Part shown: in pieces, positions 41,611 to 49,956 of the stretch
How positions within the stretch are numbered: position 1 is the stretch's first letter
Layout: every line of letters begins with the position of its first letter
Assembly (NCBI RefSeq): GCF_900112425.1
Contig: NZ_FOLP01000018.1
Location: 1 to 64,000, forward strand
Source of the DNA: Variovorax sp. OK212
Lineage (GTDB): Bacteria > Pseudomonadota > Gammaproteobacteria > Burkholderiales > Burkholderiaceae_C
Length of the DNA stretch: 64,000 nucleotides
Direction of reading: 5' to 3'
Position numbers and translations under genes: made by a program
The notes under the pieces: generated by a model
Database searches by the model: none
The model's input: only the letters and a program-made list of their open reading frames with translations
Told to the model about the DNA's origin: nothing

Positions 41611-43251
41611 TCAACCGATCACCTTGGTGGCGGTCGCGTCGAGCTTGGGCGGGTTCTCGAAGGTGTGGAACGGGGCCGGCGACGGCACTTCCCATTCGAG
41701 GCCCTCGGCGCCTTCCCACGGCTGCTGCGCGGCCTTCTCGCCCTTGCCGCGCATGGTGGGCAGCACCACGAACAGGAAGAAGTAGACCTGCGCGAAGCCG
41801 AAGAAGAACGCACCGACCGACGCCACGGCGTTGAAGTCGGCGAACTGCATCGGGTAGTCGGCGTAGCGTCGCGGCATGCCGGCCAGGCCCAGGAAGTGCA
41901 TCGGGAAGAAGGTCACGTTGAACGAGATCAGCGACCACCAGAAGTGCACCTTGCCGCGCGTCTCGTTGTACATCACGCCGGTCCACTTGGGCACCCAGTA
42001 GTAGAAGCCCGAGAACATGGCGAACAGCGAGCCGGCCACCAGCACGTAGTGGAAGTGGGCCACCACGTAGTAGGTGTCCTGCAGCTGCGTGTCGATCGGC
42101 GCCACGGCCAGGATCAGGCCGGTGAAGCCGCCCATCGTGAACACGAAGATGAAGCCGACCGCGAACAGCATGGGCGTCTCGAAGGTCATCGAGCCCTGCC
42201 ACATGGTGGCGATCCAGTTGAAGATCTTCACGGCCGTGGGCACCGCGATCAGCATGGTCGCGTACATGAAGAACAGCTGGCCGGTGAGCGGCATGCCGGT
42301 CGTGAACATGTGGTGCGCCCACACGATGAACGACAGGATGGCGATCGACGAGGTGGCGTACACCATCGAGGCGTAGCCGAACAGGCGCTTGCGGGCGAAG
42401 GCCGGCACCACCTGGCTGATGATGCCGAAGGCCGGCAAGATCATGATGTAGACCTCGGGGTGGCCGAAGAACCAGAAGATGTGCTGGTACATCACCGGGT
42501 CGCCGCCGCCGGCGGGGTTGAAGAAGCTGGTGCCGAAGTGGCGGTCGGTCAGCGTCATGGTGATCGCGCCGGCGAGCACGGGCATCACGGCGATCAGCAG
42601 GTAGGCGGTGATGAGCCAGGTCCAGCAGAACATCGGCATCTTCATCAGCGTCATGCCGGGCGCGCGCATGTTCAGGATGGTGACGATGATGTTGATCGAG
42701 CCCATGATCGACGAGGCGCCCATGATGTGCATCGCGAAGATGCCGGCGTCCATCGAGGGGCCCATCTGCAGCGTGAGCGGCGCGTACAGCGTCCAGCCCG
42801 CGGCGGGTGCGCCGCCGGGCATGAAGAACGAACCCACCAGCATCAGCGCCGCCGGGATCAGCAGCCAGAAGCTGAAGTTGTTCATGCGCGCGAACGCCAT
42901 GTCGGAGGCGCCCACCTGCAGCGGGATCATCCAGTTCGCGAAGCCCACGAAGGCCGGCATGATGGCGCCGAACACCATGATCAGGCCGTGCATGGTGGTG
43001 AACTGGTTGAAGAGCTCGGGGTTCACCAGCTGCAGGCCCGGCTGGAACAGCTCGGCGCGGATCAGCAGCGCGAGCACGCCGCCCACCATCAGCATCGTGA
43101 AGCTGAACAGCAGGTAGAGCGTGCCGATGTCCTTGTGGTTGGTCGCGAACACCCAGCGGCGCCAGCCGGTGGGCGCGTGGTGGTCGTGATGCTCGTCGTG
43201 TGCGTGGTCGCCAGGGGCTGCGTGACCGTGGGGGTCGAGGACTGCGCTCAT
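41611..43251 (-). CDS. coxA: Cytochrome c oxidase subunit I
   Basis: A 546-residue catalytic subunit with about twelve helices holding heme a and the heme a3-CuB site. CuB and heme ligands are visible: HPEVY, the HH pair in VWAHHMF, and HFHYVLVAG. The K-channel lysine is in YATMLIAVPTAVK, and the Glu in GHPEVY marks an A1-type proton pump. The N-terminus is His/Asp-rich (HGHAAPGDHAHDEHHDHH). It follows coxB by 43 bp. Confidence 0.97.
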   Translation of the reverse strand: MSAVLDPHGHAAPGDHAHDEHHDHHAPTGWRRWVFATNHKDIGTLYLLFSFTMLMVGGVLALLIRAELFQPGLQLVNPELFNQFTTMHGLIMVFGAIMPAFVGFANWMIPLQVGASDMAFARMNNFSFWLLIPAALMLVGSFFMPGGAPAAGWTLYAPLTLQMGPSMDAGIFAMHIMGASSIMGSINIIVTILNMRAPGMTLMKMPMFCWTWLITAYLLIAVMPVLAGAITMTLTDRHFGTSFFNPAGGGDPVMYQHIFWFFGHPEVYIMILPAFGIISQVVPAFARKRLFGYASMVYATSSIAILSFIVWAHHMFTTGMPLTGQLFFMYATMLIAVPTAVKIFNWIATMWQGSMTFETPMLFAVGFIFVFTMGGFTGLILAVAPIDTQLQDTYYVVAHFHYVLVAGSLFAMFSGFYYWVPKWTGVMYNETRGKVHFWWSLISFNVTFFPMHFLGLAGMPRRYADYPMQFADFNAVASVGAFFFGFAQVYFFLFVVLPTMRGKGEKAAQQPWEGAEGLEWEVPSPAPFHTFENPPKLDATATKVIG

Positions 43252-43294
43252 TTCGTTGTTCCTTGCAATTTCTTCGTCGCGGGGCGCTGTCGCA

Positions 43295-44482
43295 TCACTT
43301 GCCGCGCAGGGCGAGCACTTCGGCCGGCTGCACCAGCTGGCCGGTCTTGTTCGACCAGCTGTTCTTGGTGTACGTGGCCACGGCCGCGAGGTCGGTATCG
43401 CTCAGCTGCTTCCACGACGGCATGGCGCCGTTGTTCTGGCCGTTGAGCAGCACATGCAGTTGCACCGAGTGGTCGGCGTCGAGCACCTTCGGGTCGCCGT
43501 CGAGCGCCTTGATCGGGCCCGCGCCCTTGCCGTTGGCCTGGTGGCAGGCGGCGCAGTTGGCGGCGTAGACCTTCTCGCCGCGCACCAGCATGTCGGGCAG
43601 CGTCCAGACCTTGGTCGGGTCGTCGAGCTTGGCGGCGGCTTCCTTGCGCTTGGTGGCCACCCAGCTCGTGTAGTCGGCGGCCGAGACCACCTTCACGTGG
43701 ATCGGCATGTAGGCGTGTTCCTTGCCGCACAGTTCCTGGCACTGGCCGTAGTAGTCGCCCACGGTCTCGGCGCGGAACCAGGTGTCGCGCACGAAGCCGG
43801 GAATCGCGTCCTGCTTGAGGCCCAGCTGCGGCACGGCGAAGGCGTGGATCACGTCGTTCGCGGTGGTGATGATGCGCACCTTCTTGTTGACCGGCACCAC
43901 CAGCGGGTTGTCGACCTTGAGCAGGTAGTCGTCGGGCATCGGGCCCTTGGCGCCGGCGTCGGACATGGCGCGCTGCGAGCTGTCGAGCGTGGAGATGAAG
44001 GCCAGGCCCTCGCCTTCGCCGTTCAGGTAGTCGTAGCCCCACTTCCACTGGTAGCCCGTGGTCTTGATCGTGAGGTCGGCGTTGGTGGTGTCCTTCTGGG
44101 CCACCAGCACCTTGGTGGCGGGCAGCGCCATCACGATCACGATGAGGAAGGGCACGATGGTCCAGATGACCTCGACCACCACCGATTCATGGAAGTTGGC
44201 CGCCTTGTGGCCGACCGACTTGCGGTGCTTCCAGATCGAATAGAACATGACCGCGAACACGGCGACGAAGATGACCGTGCACAGGATCATCATGATCGTG
44301 TGGAGCAGATGCTGCTCCTGCGCGATCTTCGTCACACCGACGGGAAGATTCAGCTGGCGCACCGAAGGGCCGCCGGGCAGATCGTTGACTGCGTGCGCCG
44401 CGCTGCTGAAAGCCGCGCCGGCCGCCAGCAACAGATTCGCCGGCCTGTACTTGTTGCGCCAAATGCTCTTCATCGTGTTCAC
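43295..44482 (-). CDS. coxB: Cytochrome c oxidase subunit II with fused cytochrome c (caa3 type)
   Basis: A 395-residue subunit. A signal peptide (cleaved near AAHA) and two helices (about residues 62-82 and 105-125) precede the CuA domain with CQELCGKEHAYMPIH and the upstream His in DVIHAFAVPQLG. The C-terminal extension is a c-type heme domain (CAACH near residue 317) with a likely Met ligand in AMPSW, so the enzyme is caa3-like and may take electrons without soluble cytochrome c. First gene of the coxBA operon. Confidence 0.96.
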   Translation of the reverse strand: MNTMKSIWRNKYRPANLLLAAGAAFSSAAHAVNDLPGGPSVRQLNLPVGVTKIAQEQHLLHTIMMILCTVIFVAVFAVMFYSIWKHRKSVGHKAANFHESVVVEVIWTIVPFLIVIVMALPATKVLVAQKDTTNADLTIKTTGYQWKWGYDYLNGEGEGLAFISTLDSSQRAMSDAGAKGPMPDDYLLKVDNPLVVPVNKKVRIITTANDVIHAFAVPQLGLKQDAIPGFVRDTWFRAETVGDYYGQCQELCGKEHAYMPIHVKVVSAADYTSWVATKRKEAAAKLDDPTKVWTLPDMLVRGEKVYAANCAACHQANGKGAGPIKALDGDPKVLDADHSVQLHVLLNGQNNGAMPSWKQLSDTDLAAVATYTKNSWSNKTGQLVQPAEVLALRGK

Positions 44483-44533
44483 GTTTCTTCAATTTTTCGA
44501 CAAACCCAACCGTGCAGCACTGCGCGACCCCCC

Positions 44534-45010
44534 TCAGGCGCCGCGCAACGCCATGCGAATCTCGCGGGCCAAAGCCGCACGCAACTCCGGGCGTACATAG
44601 CGCCCCACCCTGACCGATCGACCCTGCCCCGAGACCTCGATCAGCGAGCGATCGCCGGCCTGGGGTTCGATCCGCACCTGGTGCGGAAGAAATTCAGTGC
44701 GCTCGTAGTGCCCGCCGTTCTCGAGCTCGACGACGAGGCGTCCCTCCTGCAGCGCGATCTTTTCGCCATCGGTCGCGTGCCGTGCATAAACCATGAACGC
44801 AAACCCGACAGCGGCCAGTTCGAGCCAAGCGAAAGGCAGAACCAGCGGCGCACCGTGAAGCCAGAACAGGGTGCCGGTGCCGAGCGATACCACGCACAGC
44901 GAGGCGTAGAGCCAGCCCAGCTGGCTCGGCGTCACCGAGCAGTTCCGCTTCAGGAACCAGTGGATGTTCTGGCCTGAAACGGTGGCAAATCGAAACACGG
45001 AATTCGACAC
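44534..45010 (-). CDS. DUF2244 membrane protein
   Basis: A protein of about 158 residues with two adjacent hydrophobic segments in the middle (LGWLYASLCVVSLGTGTLFWL, then LPFAWLELAAVGFAFMVYA) and a C-terminal soluble part (ALQEGRLVVELENGG...FLPHQVRI). This is the DUF2244 plan; function unknown. No ATG fits. GTG 45010 gives the family-like beginning; GTG 45109 would add 33 residues with no similarity. It precedes coxB on the same strand by 51 bp and may be co-transcribed. Confidence 0.75.
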   Translation of the reverse strand: MSNSVFRFATVSGQNIHWFLKRNCSVTPSQLGWLYASLCVVSLGTGTLFWLHGAPLVLPFAWLELAAVGFAFMVYARHATDGEKIALQEGRLVVELENGGHYERTEFLPHQVRIEPQAGDRSLIEVSGQGRSVRVGRYVRPELRAALAREIRMALRGA

Positions 45011-45235
45011 GGGCGAGTTCAGCAAATCGGTGCGTCGACGGTCGCCAAACCCCTCGTACAAACAGGATTGGACACCCCTCGATCGCGGGAAAATGCCCGC
45101 GAGTTTCACGCAACGGCGGATTGTAGCGGGTAGATACCGGCGCCCGAGTGCCCTGCGGGACCCCTACGGGTCAGCCCTAGTAGGCAGAAAACGCGCTCTG
45201 CGTCAGGCGTTTTTCGGCGCGAAATTCGCGGGCGA

Positions 45236-46204
45236 TCAGGCGCCCGGACGACCCCGTTGCAGCATCGAGCGCATCTCGCGCAGCGAGACCGCGCTTTCGG
45301 CCGCCAGCGACACGCGCGGCGCGGGCTTGAAGGCATGCCCGTAGATGACTTCGAAGGTCAGCGCGATGCGCCCGCTGCCCTTGTCGCCCTCACCGCCCTT
45401 GCCGCCCTTGCCGCCCTTGCCGCCCTTGCCGCCATCTTCGGCCGGCGCGAGTTCCGGCAGCGCCTTCTTCAGCGCCTGGTGCCACGCCTTGCCGCGCAGC
45501 GCGCCGAAACGCGCCGGGTGCAGGTTGCGGCCCAGCGTGCGCAGCTCGGCCAGCGCCGCCTCGGGCGTGGCCCAGGTCAGCACGATGCGCTCCATGTCCA
45601 TCACCGGCTCGGCGAAGCCGGCGTGCACCAGCATGTCGCCCCAGTCATGCATGTCGGTGAACTCGTGGCCAGCCGCGGGCCAGCCCAGCCGGGCATGCAG
45701 CGCGCGCAGTTCGCGCACGGTGTCGGGCCCGAGGCACGAGAACATCAGGAAGCCGTCGGTCGCCACCAGCTTGTGCCAGTGCGAGATGAGCGCCTCGGGG
45801 TCGGCCGCCATGTGCAACGACATGTTGGCCCAGAGCAGGTCGACGCCGTCTTCGGGCGTGGCGTCGAAGCGTGCCTTGCCGCCTTGCCAGCGGCGCGCGC
45901 TCCACCACGGCGCGCTCAGCGCCTGGCCGGTGGCGGCGCCCAGCGTGGACTCGGGCTCGATCACGAACGAGGCGGCGTCCTTGTAGCGGCGGGCGACCAG
46001 TTCGTGCGCCTCGAGGCCGCCGCGCAGCGGCGCCCAATCGGCCCAGGTACGGGGCTGGGCCTTGATCCATTGGAGGCGGTCTTCCATGCGGCGGCCGATT
46101 TCCTCGTGCAGCCAGGGGGAGCCGTCGGCAGGCGCGAGCCGGCGCCAGCGGGCGGCCGCCGTGGCATCGATGGTCGGCGGTCGTCTTGTGGGGTCGGTGG
46201 CCAT
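45236..46204 (-). CDS. BioC-like SAM-dependent methyltransferase
   Basis: A 322-residue protein. It has features of malonyl-ACP O-methyltransferase BioC, which starts pimelate synthesis for biotin: LLWANMSLHMAADPEALISHW, FSCLGPDTVRELRALH and FTDMHDWGDMLVHAGFAEPVMDMERI. It is longer than typical BioC (about 250) because of an extended N-terminus and a Gly-Lys repeat (about residues 256-275). The glycine motif of the SAM site is poorly formed (STLGAATG). Start 46204 is the first ATG; it is divergent from comF with 22 bp between. Other bio genes are absent. Confidence 0.75.
   Translation of the reverse strand: MATDPTRRPPTIDATAAARWRRLAPADGSPWLHEEIGRRMEDRLQWIKAQPRTWADWAPLRGGLEAHELVARRYKDAASFVIEPESTLGAATGQALSAPWWSARRWQGGKARFDATPEDGVDLLWANMSLHMAADPEALISHWHKLVATDGFLMFSCLGPDTVRELRALHARLGWPAAGHEFTDMHDWGDMLVHAGFAEPVMDMERIVLTWATPEAALAELRTLGRNLHPARFGALRGKAWHQALKKALPELAPAEDGGKGGKGGKGGKGGEGDKGSGRIALTFEVIYGHAFKPAPRVSLAAESAVSLREMRSMLQRGRPGA
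45391..45433 (-). repeat. 9-bp tandem repeat coding (Gly-Gly-Lys)n
   Basis: The unit CCGCCCTTG is repeated about four and a half times (plus-strand view), one unit nearly perfect after another, within the bioC-like gene. Each unit adds Gly-Gly-Lys in frame, so copy-number changes lengthen the loop without a frameshift. Confidence 0.85.
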
Positions 46205-46226
46205 GGGGCCGTGAGTATATTGAGAC

Positions 46227-46961
46227 ATGCTCAGCCATCGGGGCCTGTGGCCTTTATCGCCCTTGCGGCCCTTCACGTCCTTGCTCGCCCGGCTGCCCAG
46301 CCAGTGCGCGGTCTGCCGTGCCTGGCCGTCGCGCCGGGTCTGCGACGCCTGCGTGGCCCGCTTCGCCCCGCCCACCGCGCGGTGCGGCGGCTGCGCGCTG
46401 CCCCTGCCGCAGGGCGTGGCGCGCTGCGGCGAGTGCGTGAAACACCCGCCGCCGCTCGACGCCTGCCTGGCCGCCTGCAGCTACGCCTGGCCGTGGCCGG
46501 ACGCCATCGCCGGCTTCAAGTTCCGCGGCGACGCCGGCTGGGCCGGGCCGTTCGCCACGCTGCTGCGCAGCGCGCCCTGGGTCGAGCCGGCGCTGGAGCA
46601 GTGCGACGTCGTGCTGCCGATGCCGCTGTCGCCCGCCCGGCTGCGCGAGCGCGGCTTCAACCAGGCCCACGAGCTCGCGCGGCGGCTGTCGCCGGCCAAG
46701 ACCGACGCGACGCTGCTGCTGCGCACCCGCGACACGCCCGCCCAGAGCGGCCTGCCGCGTGCCGACCGCCTGCGCAACCTGCGCGGCGCCTTTGCCCTGG
46801 AGCCGCTGCGCGCGGACGCGGTGCGCGGCCGGCGCGTGGTGCTGGTCGACGACGTGATGACCAGCGGGGCCTCGCTCTTCGCCGCGGCCGGGGTGCTGCG
46901 GCTGGCGGGCGCGGCGCACCTCACGGCCGTGGTGCTGGCGCGCACCGACCCGCCGCGCTGA
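46227..46961 (+). CDS. comF: ComF-family phosphoribosyltransferase-like protein
   Basis: A 244-residue protein with an N-terminal cysteine-rich zinc-ribbon-like part (CAVC, CDAC, CGGC, CGEC) and a C-terminal phosphoribosyltransferase fold. The PRPP motif is VVLVDDVMTSGAS, and the ComF hallmark RLRERGFNQAHELAR is present. The family takes part in DNA uptake in naturally competent bacteria; the exact biochemical role is not settled. Divergent from the methyltransferase, 63 bp before trmL. Confidence 0.92.
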   Translation: MLSHRGLWPLSPLRPFTSLLARLPSQCAVCRAWPSRRVCDACVARFAPPTARCGGCALPLPQGVARCGECVKHPPPLDACLAACSYAWPWPDAIAGFKFRGDAGWAGPFATLLRSAPWVEPALEQCDVVLPMPLSPARLRERGFNQAHELARRLSPAKTDATLLLRTRDTPAQSGLPRADRLRNLRGAFALEPLRADAVRGRRVVLVDDVMTSGASLFAAAGVLRLAGAAHLTAVVLARTDPPR

Positions 46962-47023
46962 ACCGCCGCACAGAACGAGAACTGCCGCGCCGGACTGCCG
47001 GCCGGGCCACCGACAATGTCGCC

Positions 47024-47485
47024 ATGTTCCATATCGTCCTGGTCCACCCCGAGATTCCGCCGAACACCGGCAACGTGATCCGCCTTGCGGCCAACACCGG
47101 CTGCACGCTGCACTTGGTCGAGCCCCTGGGCTTTTCGATGGACGACCGCCTGCTGCGCCGCGCCGGGCTCGACTACCACGAGTACGCCGAAGTGAAGCGC
47201 CATGCCGACTGGCAGGCCCTGCTCGCCGCCGAACAACCCGCGGCCGATCGCATGTTCGCCCTCACCACGCGCGGCACGCGGGCCGTGCACGACGTGCGCT
47301 TCCAGCCCGGCGACTGGCTGGTGTTCGGCTCCGAGACCAGCGGCCTGCCGCCGCCCATCCGCGACGGTTTCGCCGAGGCGCAGCGCCTGCGGCTGCCGAT
47401 GCGCGAAGGCCAGCGCAGCCTGAACCTCTCGAACGCGGTGGCGGTCACCGTCTTCGAGGCCTGGCGGCAAAACGGCTTCGGCTGA
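47024..47485 (+). CDS. trmL: tRNA (cytidine(34)-2'-O)-methyltransferase
   Basis: A 153-residue SPOUT-fold methyltransferase that 2'-O-methylates the wobble base of tRNA-Leu species. Opening MFHIVLVHPEIPPNTGNVIRLAANTGC, GLDYHEYA in the middle, and the knot motifs VFGSETSGLP and RSLNLSNAVAVTVFEAWRQ. Normal length for TrmL. It follows comF by 62 bp. ATG 47024 has no strong ribosome site but begins the first strand. Confidence 0.95.
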   Translation: MFHIVLVHPEIPPNTGNVIRLAANTGCTLHLVEPLGFSMDDRLLRRAGLDYHEYAEVKRHADWQALLAAEQPAADRMFALTTRGTRAVHDVRFQPGDWLVFGSETSGLPPPIRDGFAEAQRLRLPMREGQRSLNLSNAVAVTVFEAWRQNGFG

Positions 47486-47624
47486 CACCTCGACACAAAG
47501 TCGCGGGCACCCGCGCAGGCATGGCTGCATCCGAACAGCGGTGCCGGCCGTATGGAAAGACATGCCGGCCGCGGAGCGACCCGGCATCCGGTCCATTCAC
47601 CGCCTTTGTCCAAGGAGTCTCGCC

Positions 47625-47918
47625 ATGAACACCCAGTCGATTGCCCTCGCAGCCTTCGCCACGCTCGCCTTCGCCGGCGGCGCACACGCGTTCCAGGGCG
47701 AACAGAACCCGCTGCCGCCCGCGCCCTTCCAGTCGACCATGTCGCGCGCGGACGTGCAGGCCCAGGCAGCCCAGCCGTACCGCATCAGCAACGGCGGCAC
47801 CGGCGTCGCGCGCCCGACCGCCGGCAACGTCGACCGCAACACGGTGCGCGCCAGCGCGCTCGGCATCACCCGCCAGGGTGCGGCCACCTACGGCGAAGTG
47901 ACCGACCGCCGGATGTAA
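47625..47918 (+). CDS. Small secreted protein (DUF4148-like)
   Basis: A 97-residue protein with a signal peptide (MNTQSIALAAFATLAFAGGAHAF) and a mature part of about 75 residues. MSRADVQAQAAQ resembles the SRA-x-VQAEL block of DUF4148 proteins, common and of unknown role in beta-proteobacteria. The C-terminal half (NVDRNTVRASALGITRQG) is charged and has no known motif. AAGGAG lies 8 bp before the ATG. Alone, with no partner gene. Confidence 0.75.
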   Translation: MNTQSIALAAFATLAFAGGAHAFQGEQNPLPPAPFQSTMSRADVQAQAAQPYRISNGGTGVARPTAGNVDRNTVRASALGITRQGAATYGEVTDRRM

Positions 47919-47948
47919 GCGGAAACAGAAAGAGGGAAAGCCGCCGCC

Positions 47949-48410
47949 TCAGCGGTAGCGGCGCGCCACCGACTCGGCCACGCAGGCCGGCTTGGAGGCG
48001 CCTTCGAGCTCGATGGTGACTTCCCAGGTCATCTGGAAGCCGTCGTTGGCAATCGGCTCCGAGCTCAGCAGCTTCATGCGCGCGCGCAGCCGCTGGCCCA
48101 CCGGCACCGGCGACATGAAGCGCACCCGGTTCATGCCGTAGTTCACGCCCATGCGCGACTCGACCACGTCGATCGTCTCCTCGAAGAAGCGCGGCAGCAG
48201 CGACAGCGTGAGGAAGCCGTGCGCAATCGGCGCGCCGAAGGGGCCGGCCTTGGCACGCTCCACGTCGACGTGGATCCACTGGTGGTCGCCCGTCGCCTCG
48301 GCGAACAGGTTCACCTGCTCCTGGGTGATGGTGATCCAGTCGCTCACGGCGACTTCCTGGCCGACGCAGGCGGAGAGATCCTGAAGGGTCTGGAATGTCT
48401 TTTTTGTCAT
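47949..48410 (-). CDS. MaoC-family (R)-specific enoyl-CoA hydratase-like protein
   Basis: A 153-residue hot-dog-fold protein. The hydratase motif is FAEATGDHQWIHVDVERA, with catalytic Asp and His, and the following GPFGAPIAHGFLTLSLLP is conserved among MaoC dehydratases. Such enzymes hydrate enoyl-CoA in fatty-acid oxidation or provide (R)-3-hydroxyacyl-CoA for polyhydroxyalkanoate. ATG 48419 would add three residues. No fatty-acid genes adjoin it. Confidence 0.92.
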   Translation of the reverse strand: MTKKTFQTLQDLSACVGQEVAVSDWITITQEQVNLFAEATGDHQWIHVDVERAKAGPFGAPIAHGFLTLSLLPRFFEETIDVVESRMGVNYGMNRVRFMSPVPVGQRLRARMKLLSSEPIANDGFQMTWEVTIELEGASKPACVAESVARRYR

Positions 48411-48507
48411 GCGGGGCATTCTGGCGTCTGGGGTGTCGGGCCGGCTGTCGGGCTCGCGACAACCGGGCTCAGGGAAAACCGGGAGACGGGTGCGAGCGTG
48501 TCAGGCG

Positions 48508-49128
48508 TCAGGCGTCGAGCCAGTCGCAGATCGGCTGCCACTGGTCCAGATCGCGCTGCACGCGGCCCGGCGCAATGTCGAACAGCGTGAGCCCGCGCGC
48601 GGCCAGCTGCACGTAGTTCTGGGTGTCGCGCAGCTCGCCGATCACCGGCACGCCCAGCCCTGCGATGAACTCGTGCAGCCGGTCGGCCGCCAGCGTGCGC
48701 GCGTTCACGCGCATGCCGACCAAGCCGATCTTCGTCTTCTCGGCGCGCCGGCTCTCCAGCAGCCGGTCGAGGAAGTCGCGCGTCGCGTAGATGTCGAAGA
48801 TGCTGGGCTGCAGCGGCACGATCACCCGGTCGGCCAGCGCCAGCACCTCCTTGAAGCGCCAGCCGTGCAGGCCGGCGGGGGTGTCGAGCACCGCGTGCGT
48901 GGTGCCGCGGGGCGGCCGCACCACCGTGCTCTCGCCGGTCGCCTCCCAGGTGGCGATGGGCCGCACCTGCGGCGGGCGCAGGCCCAGCCAGAGGCGCGAG
49001 GATTGCTGGCGATCCACGTCGCCCAGCATCACGGCGTGGCCGCGGCTTGCGAAGTAGCCCGCGACGTTGGTCGCGATCGTCGACTTGCCTACGCCACCCT
49101 TGGGGTTGGCCACCAGAACCACCGGCAT
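48508..49128 (-). CDS. ParA-family ATPase (orphan)
   Basis: A 206-residue cytoplasmic deviant-Walker ATPase. The deviant Walker A motif is NPKGGVGKST, and Walker B-like AVLDTPAG lies at about residue 82. GGAGGAG precedes ATG 49128 by 8 bp. It has no ParB partner or parS-like repeat nearby, so it is unlikely to be a plasmid or chromosome partition pair; orphan ParA proteins often position other cargo. The cargo is unknown. Confidence 0.88.
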   Translation of the reverse strand: MPVVLVANPKGGVGKSTIATNVAGYFASRGHAVMLGDVDRQQSSRLWLGLRPPQVRPIATWEATGESTVVRPPRGTTHAVLDTPAGLHGWRFKEVLALADRVIVPLQPSIFDIYATRDFLDRLLESRRAEKTKIGLVGMRVNARTLAADRLHEFIAGLGVPVIGELRDTQNYVQLAARGLTLFDIAPGRVQRDLDQWQPICDWLDA

Positions 49129-49219
49129 GAGCGTCTCCTCCAGAACTGGAACGGGCTCCATGGTAGTGGCTGCCTTCTTTTGCCGGGCAAAGCCGCCGCG
49201 ACTGCGATATGTTCAAGGC

Positions 49220-49954
49220 ATGACTACAACAACATTCCCGGGATCTCCCGCCACCGAAGGCCGCGGCGTCTACGTGATCGCCGCGCACCCGCACTGGCGC
49301 GACTCCCGCGTGAACCGCCGCATGCTGGCCGCCGCCCGCGCCGTGCCCGGCATCGACGTGAACGACCTGTACGGCAGCTACCCCGACTACGCGATCGACG
49401 TGGAGGCCGAGCAAGCCCGGCTCGCCAGGGCCAGCCTGGTGGTGCTGCTGCACCCGATCCAGTGGTATTCGATGCCCGCGCTGCAAAAGCTCTGGCTCGA
49501 CGACGTGCTCGCCTACGGCTGGGCCTACGGCCCCGGCGGCACCGCCCTGCAGGGCAAGGACCTCTGGCTGGCCGCCACCACCGGCAGCCCCGAGTCCAGC
49601 TACCACCCGCAGAGCTACCACCGCTACTTCTTCGACGCCTTCCTGCCGCCCTACGAGCAGACCGCCGCGCTGTGCGGCATGCGCTTCCTGCCGCCGCTGA
49701 TCTTCCACGGCGCGCGCAGCGCCCCGGAGGCCGAGGTCGAAGCGCACATCGAGACCTTCACCCAGCGCCTGGGCAGCTACCCCGACTGGCCCGAGATGGA
49801 CGAGATCGACGCCTGCGTGGCCTGCCCGGTGCCCGAGAGCGACCGGCCGGCCGAGCCCGACGACATGGCCAAGCTGGCCTCCACCGCTTTCCAGGCCGCC
49901 ATGACGCACGGCCTGTCGGTCGCTTCGTCGTCCGCCAACGGCAAGGCGGCTTGA
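49220..49954 (+). CDS. NAD(P)H oxidoreductase, KefF-like ancillary protein
   Basis: A 244-residue flavodoxin-fold quinone reductase of the NQO1/KefF group. GVYVIAAHPHWRDSRVNRRM begins the flavin-binding strand, PIQWYSMPALQKLWLDDVLAYGWAYG and the late HGARSAPEAEVEAHIETFTQRL are typical. It lies 2 bp before kefC, the usual gene for its antiporter partner, so it probably helps activate KefC in glutathione-conjugate-regulated potassium efflux. ATG 49220; the upstream frame from 49067 has no support. Confidence 0.9.
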   Translation: MTTTTFPGSPATEGRGVYVIAAHPHWRDSRVNRRMLAAARAVPGIDVNDLYGSYPDYAIDVEAEQARLARASLVVLLHPIQWYSMPALQKLWLDDVLAYGWAYGPGGTALQGKDLWLAATTGSPESSYHPQSYHRYFFDAFLPPYEQTAALCGMRFLPPLIFHGARSAPEAEVEAHIETFTQRLGSYPDWPEMDEIDACVACPVPESDRPAEPDDMAKLASTAFQAAMTHGLSVASSSANGKAA

Positions 49955-49956
49955 GC

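Noticed and set aside
48508..49128. ParA as sign of a plasmid or integrated element
   Set aside because: No ParB, replication, integrase or conjugation gene is near, and flanks are ordinary chromosomal genes.
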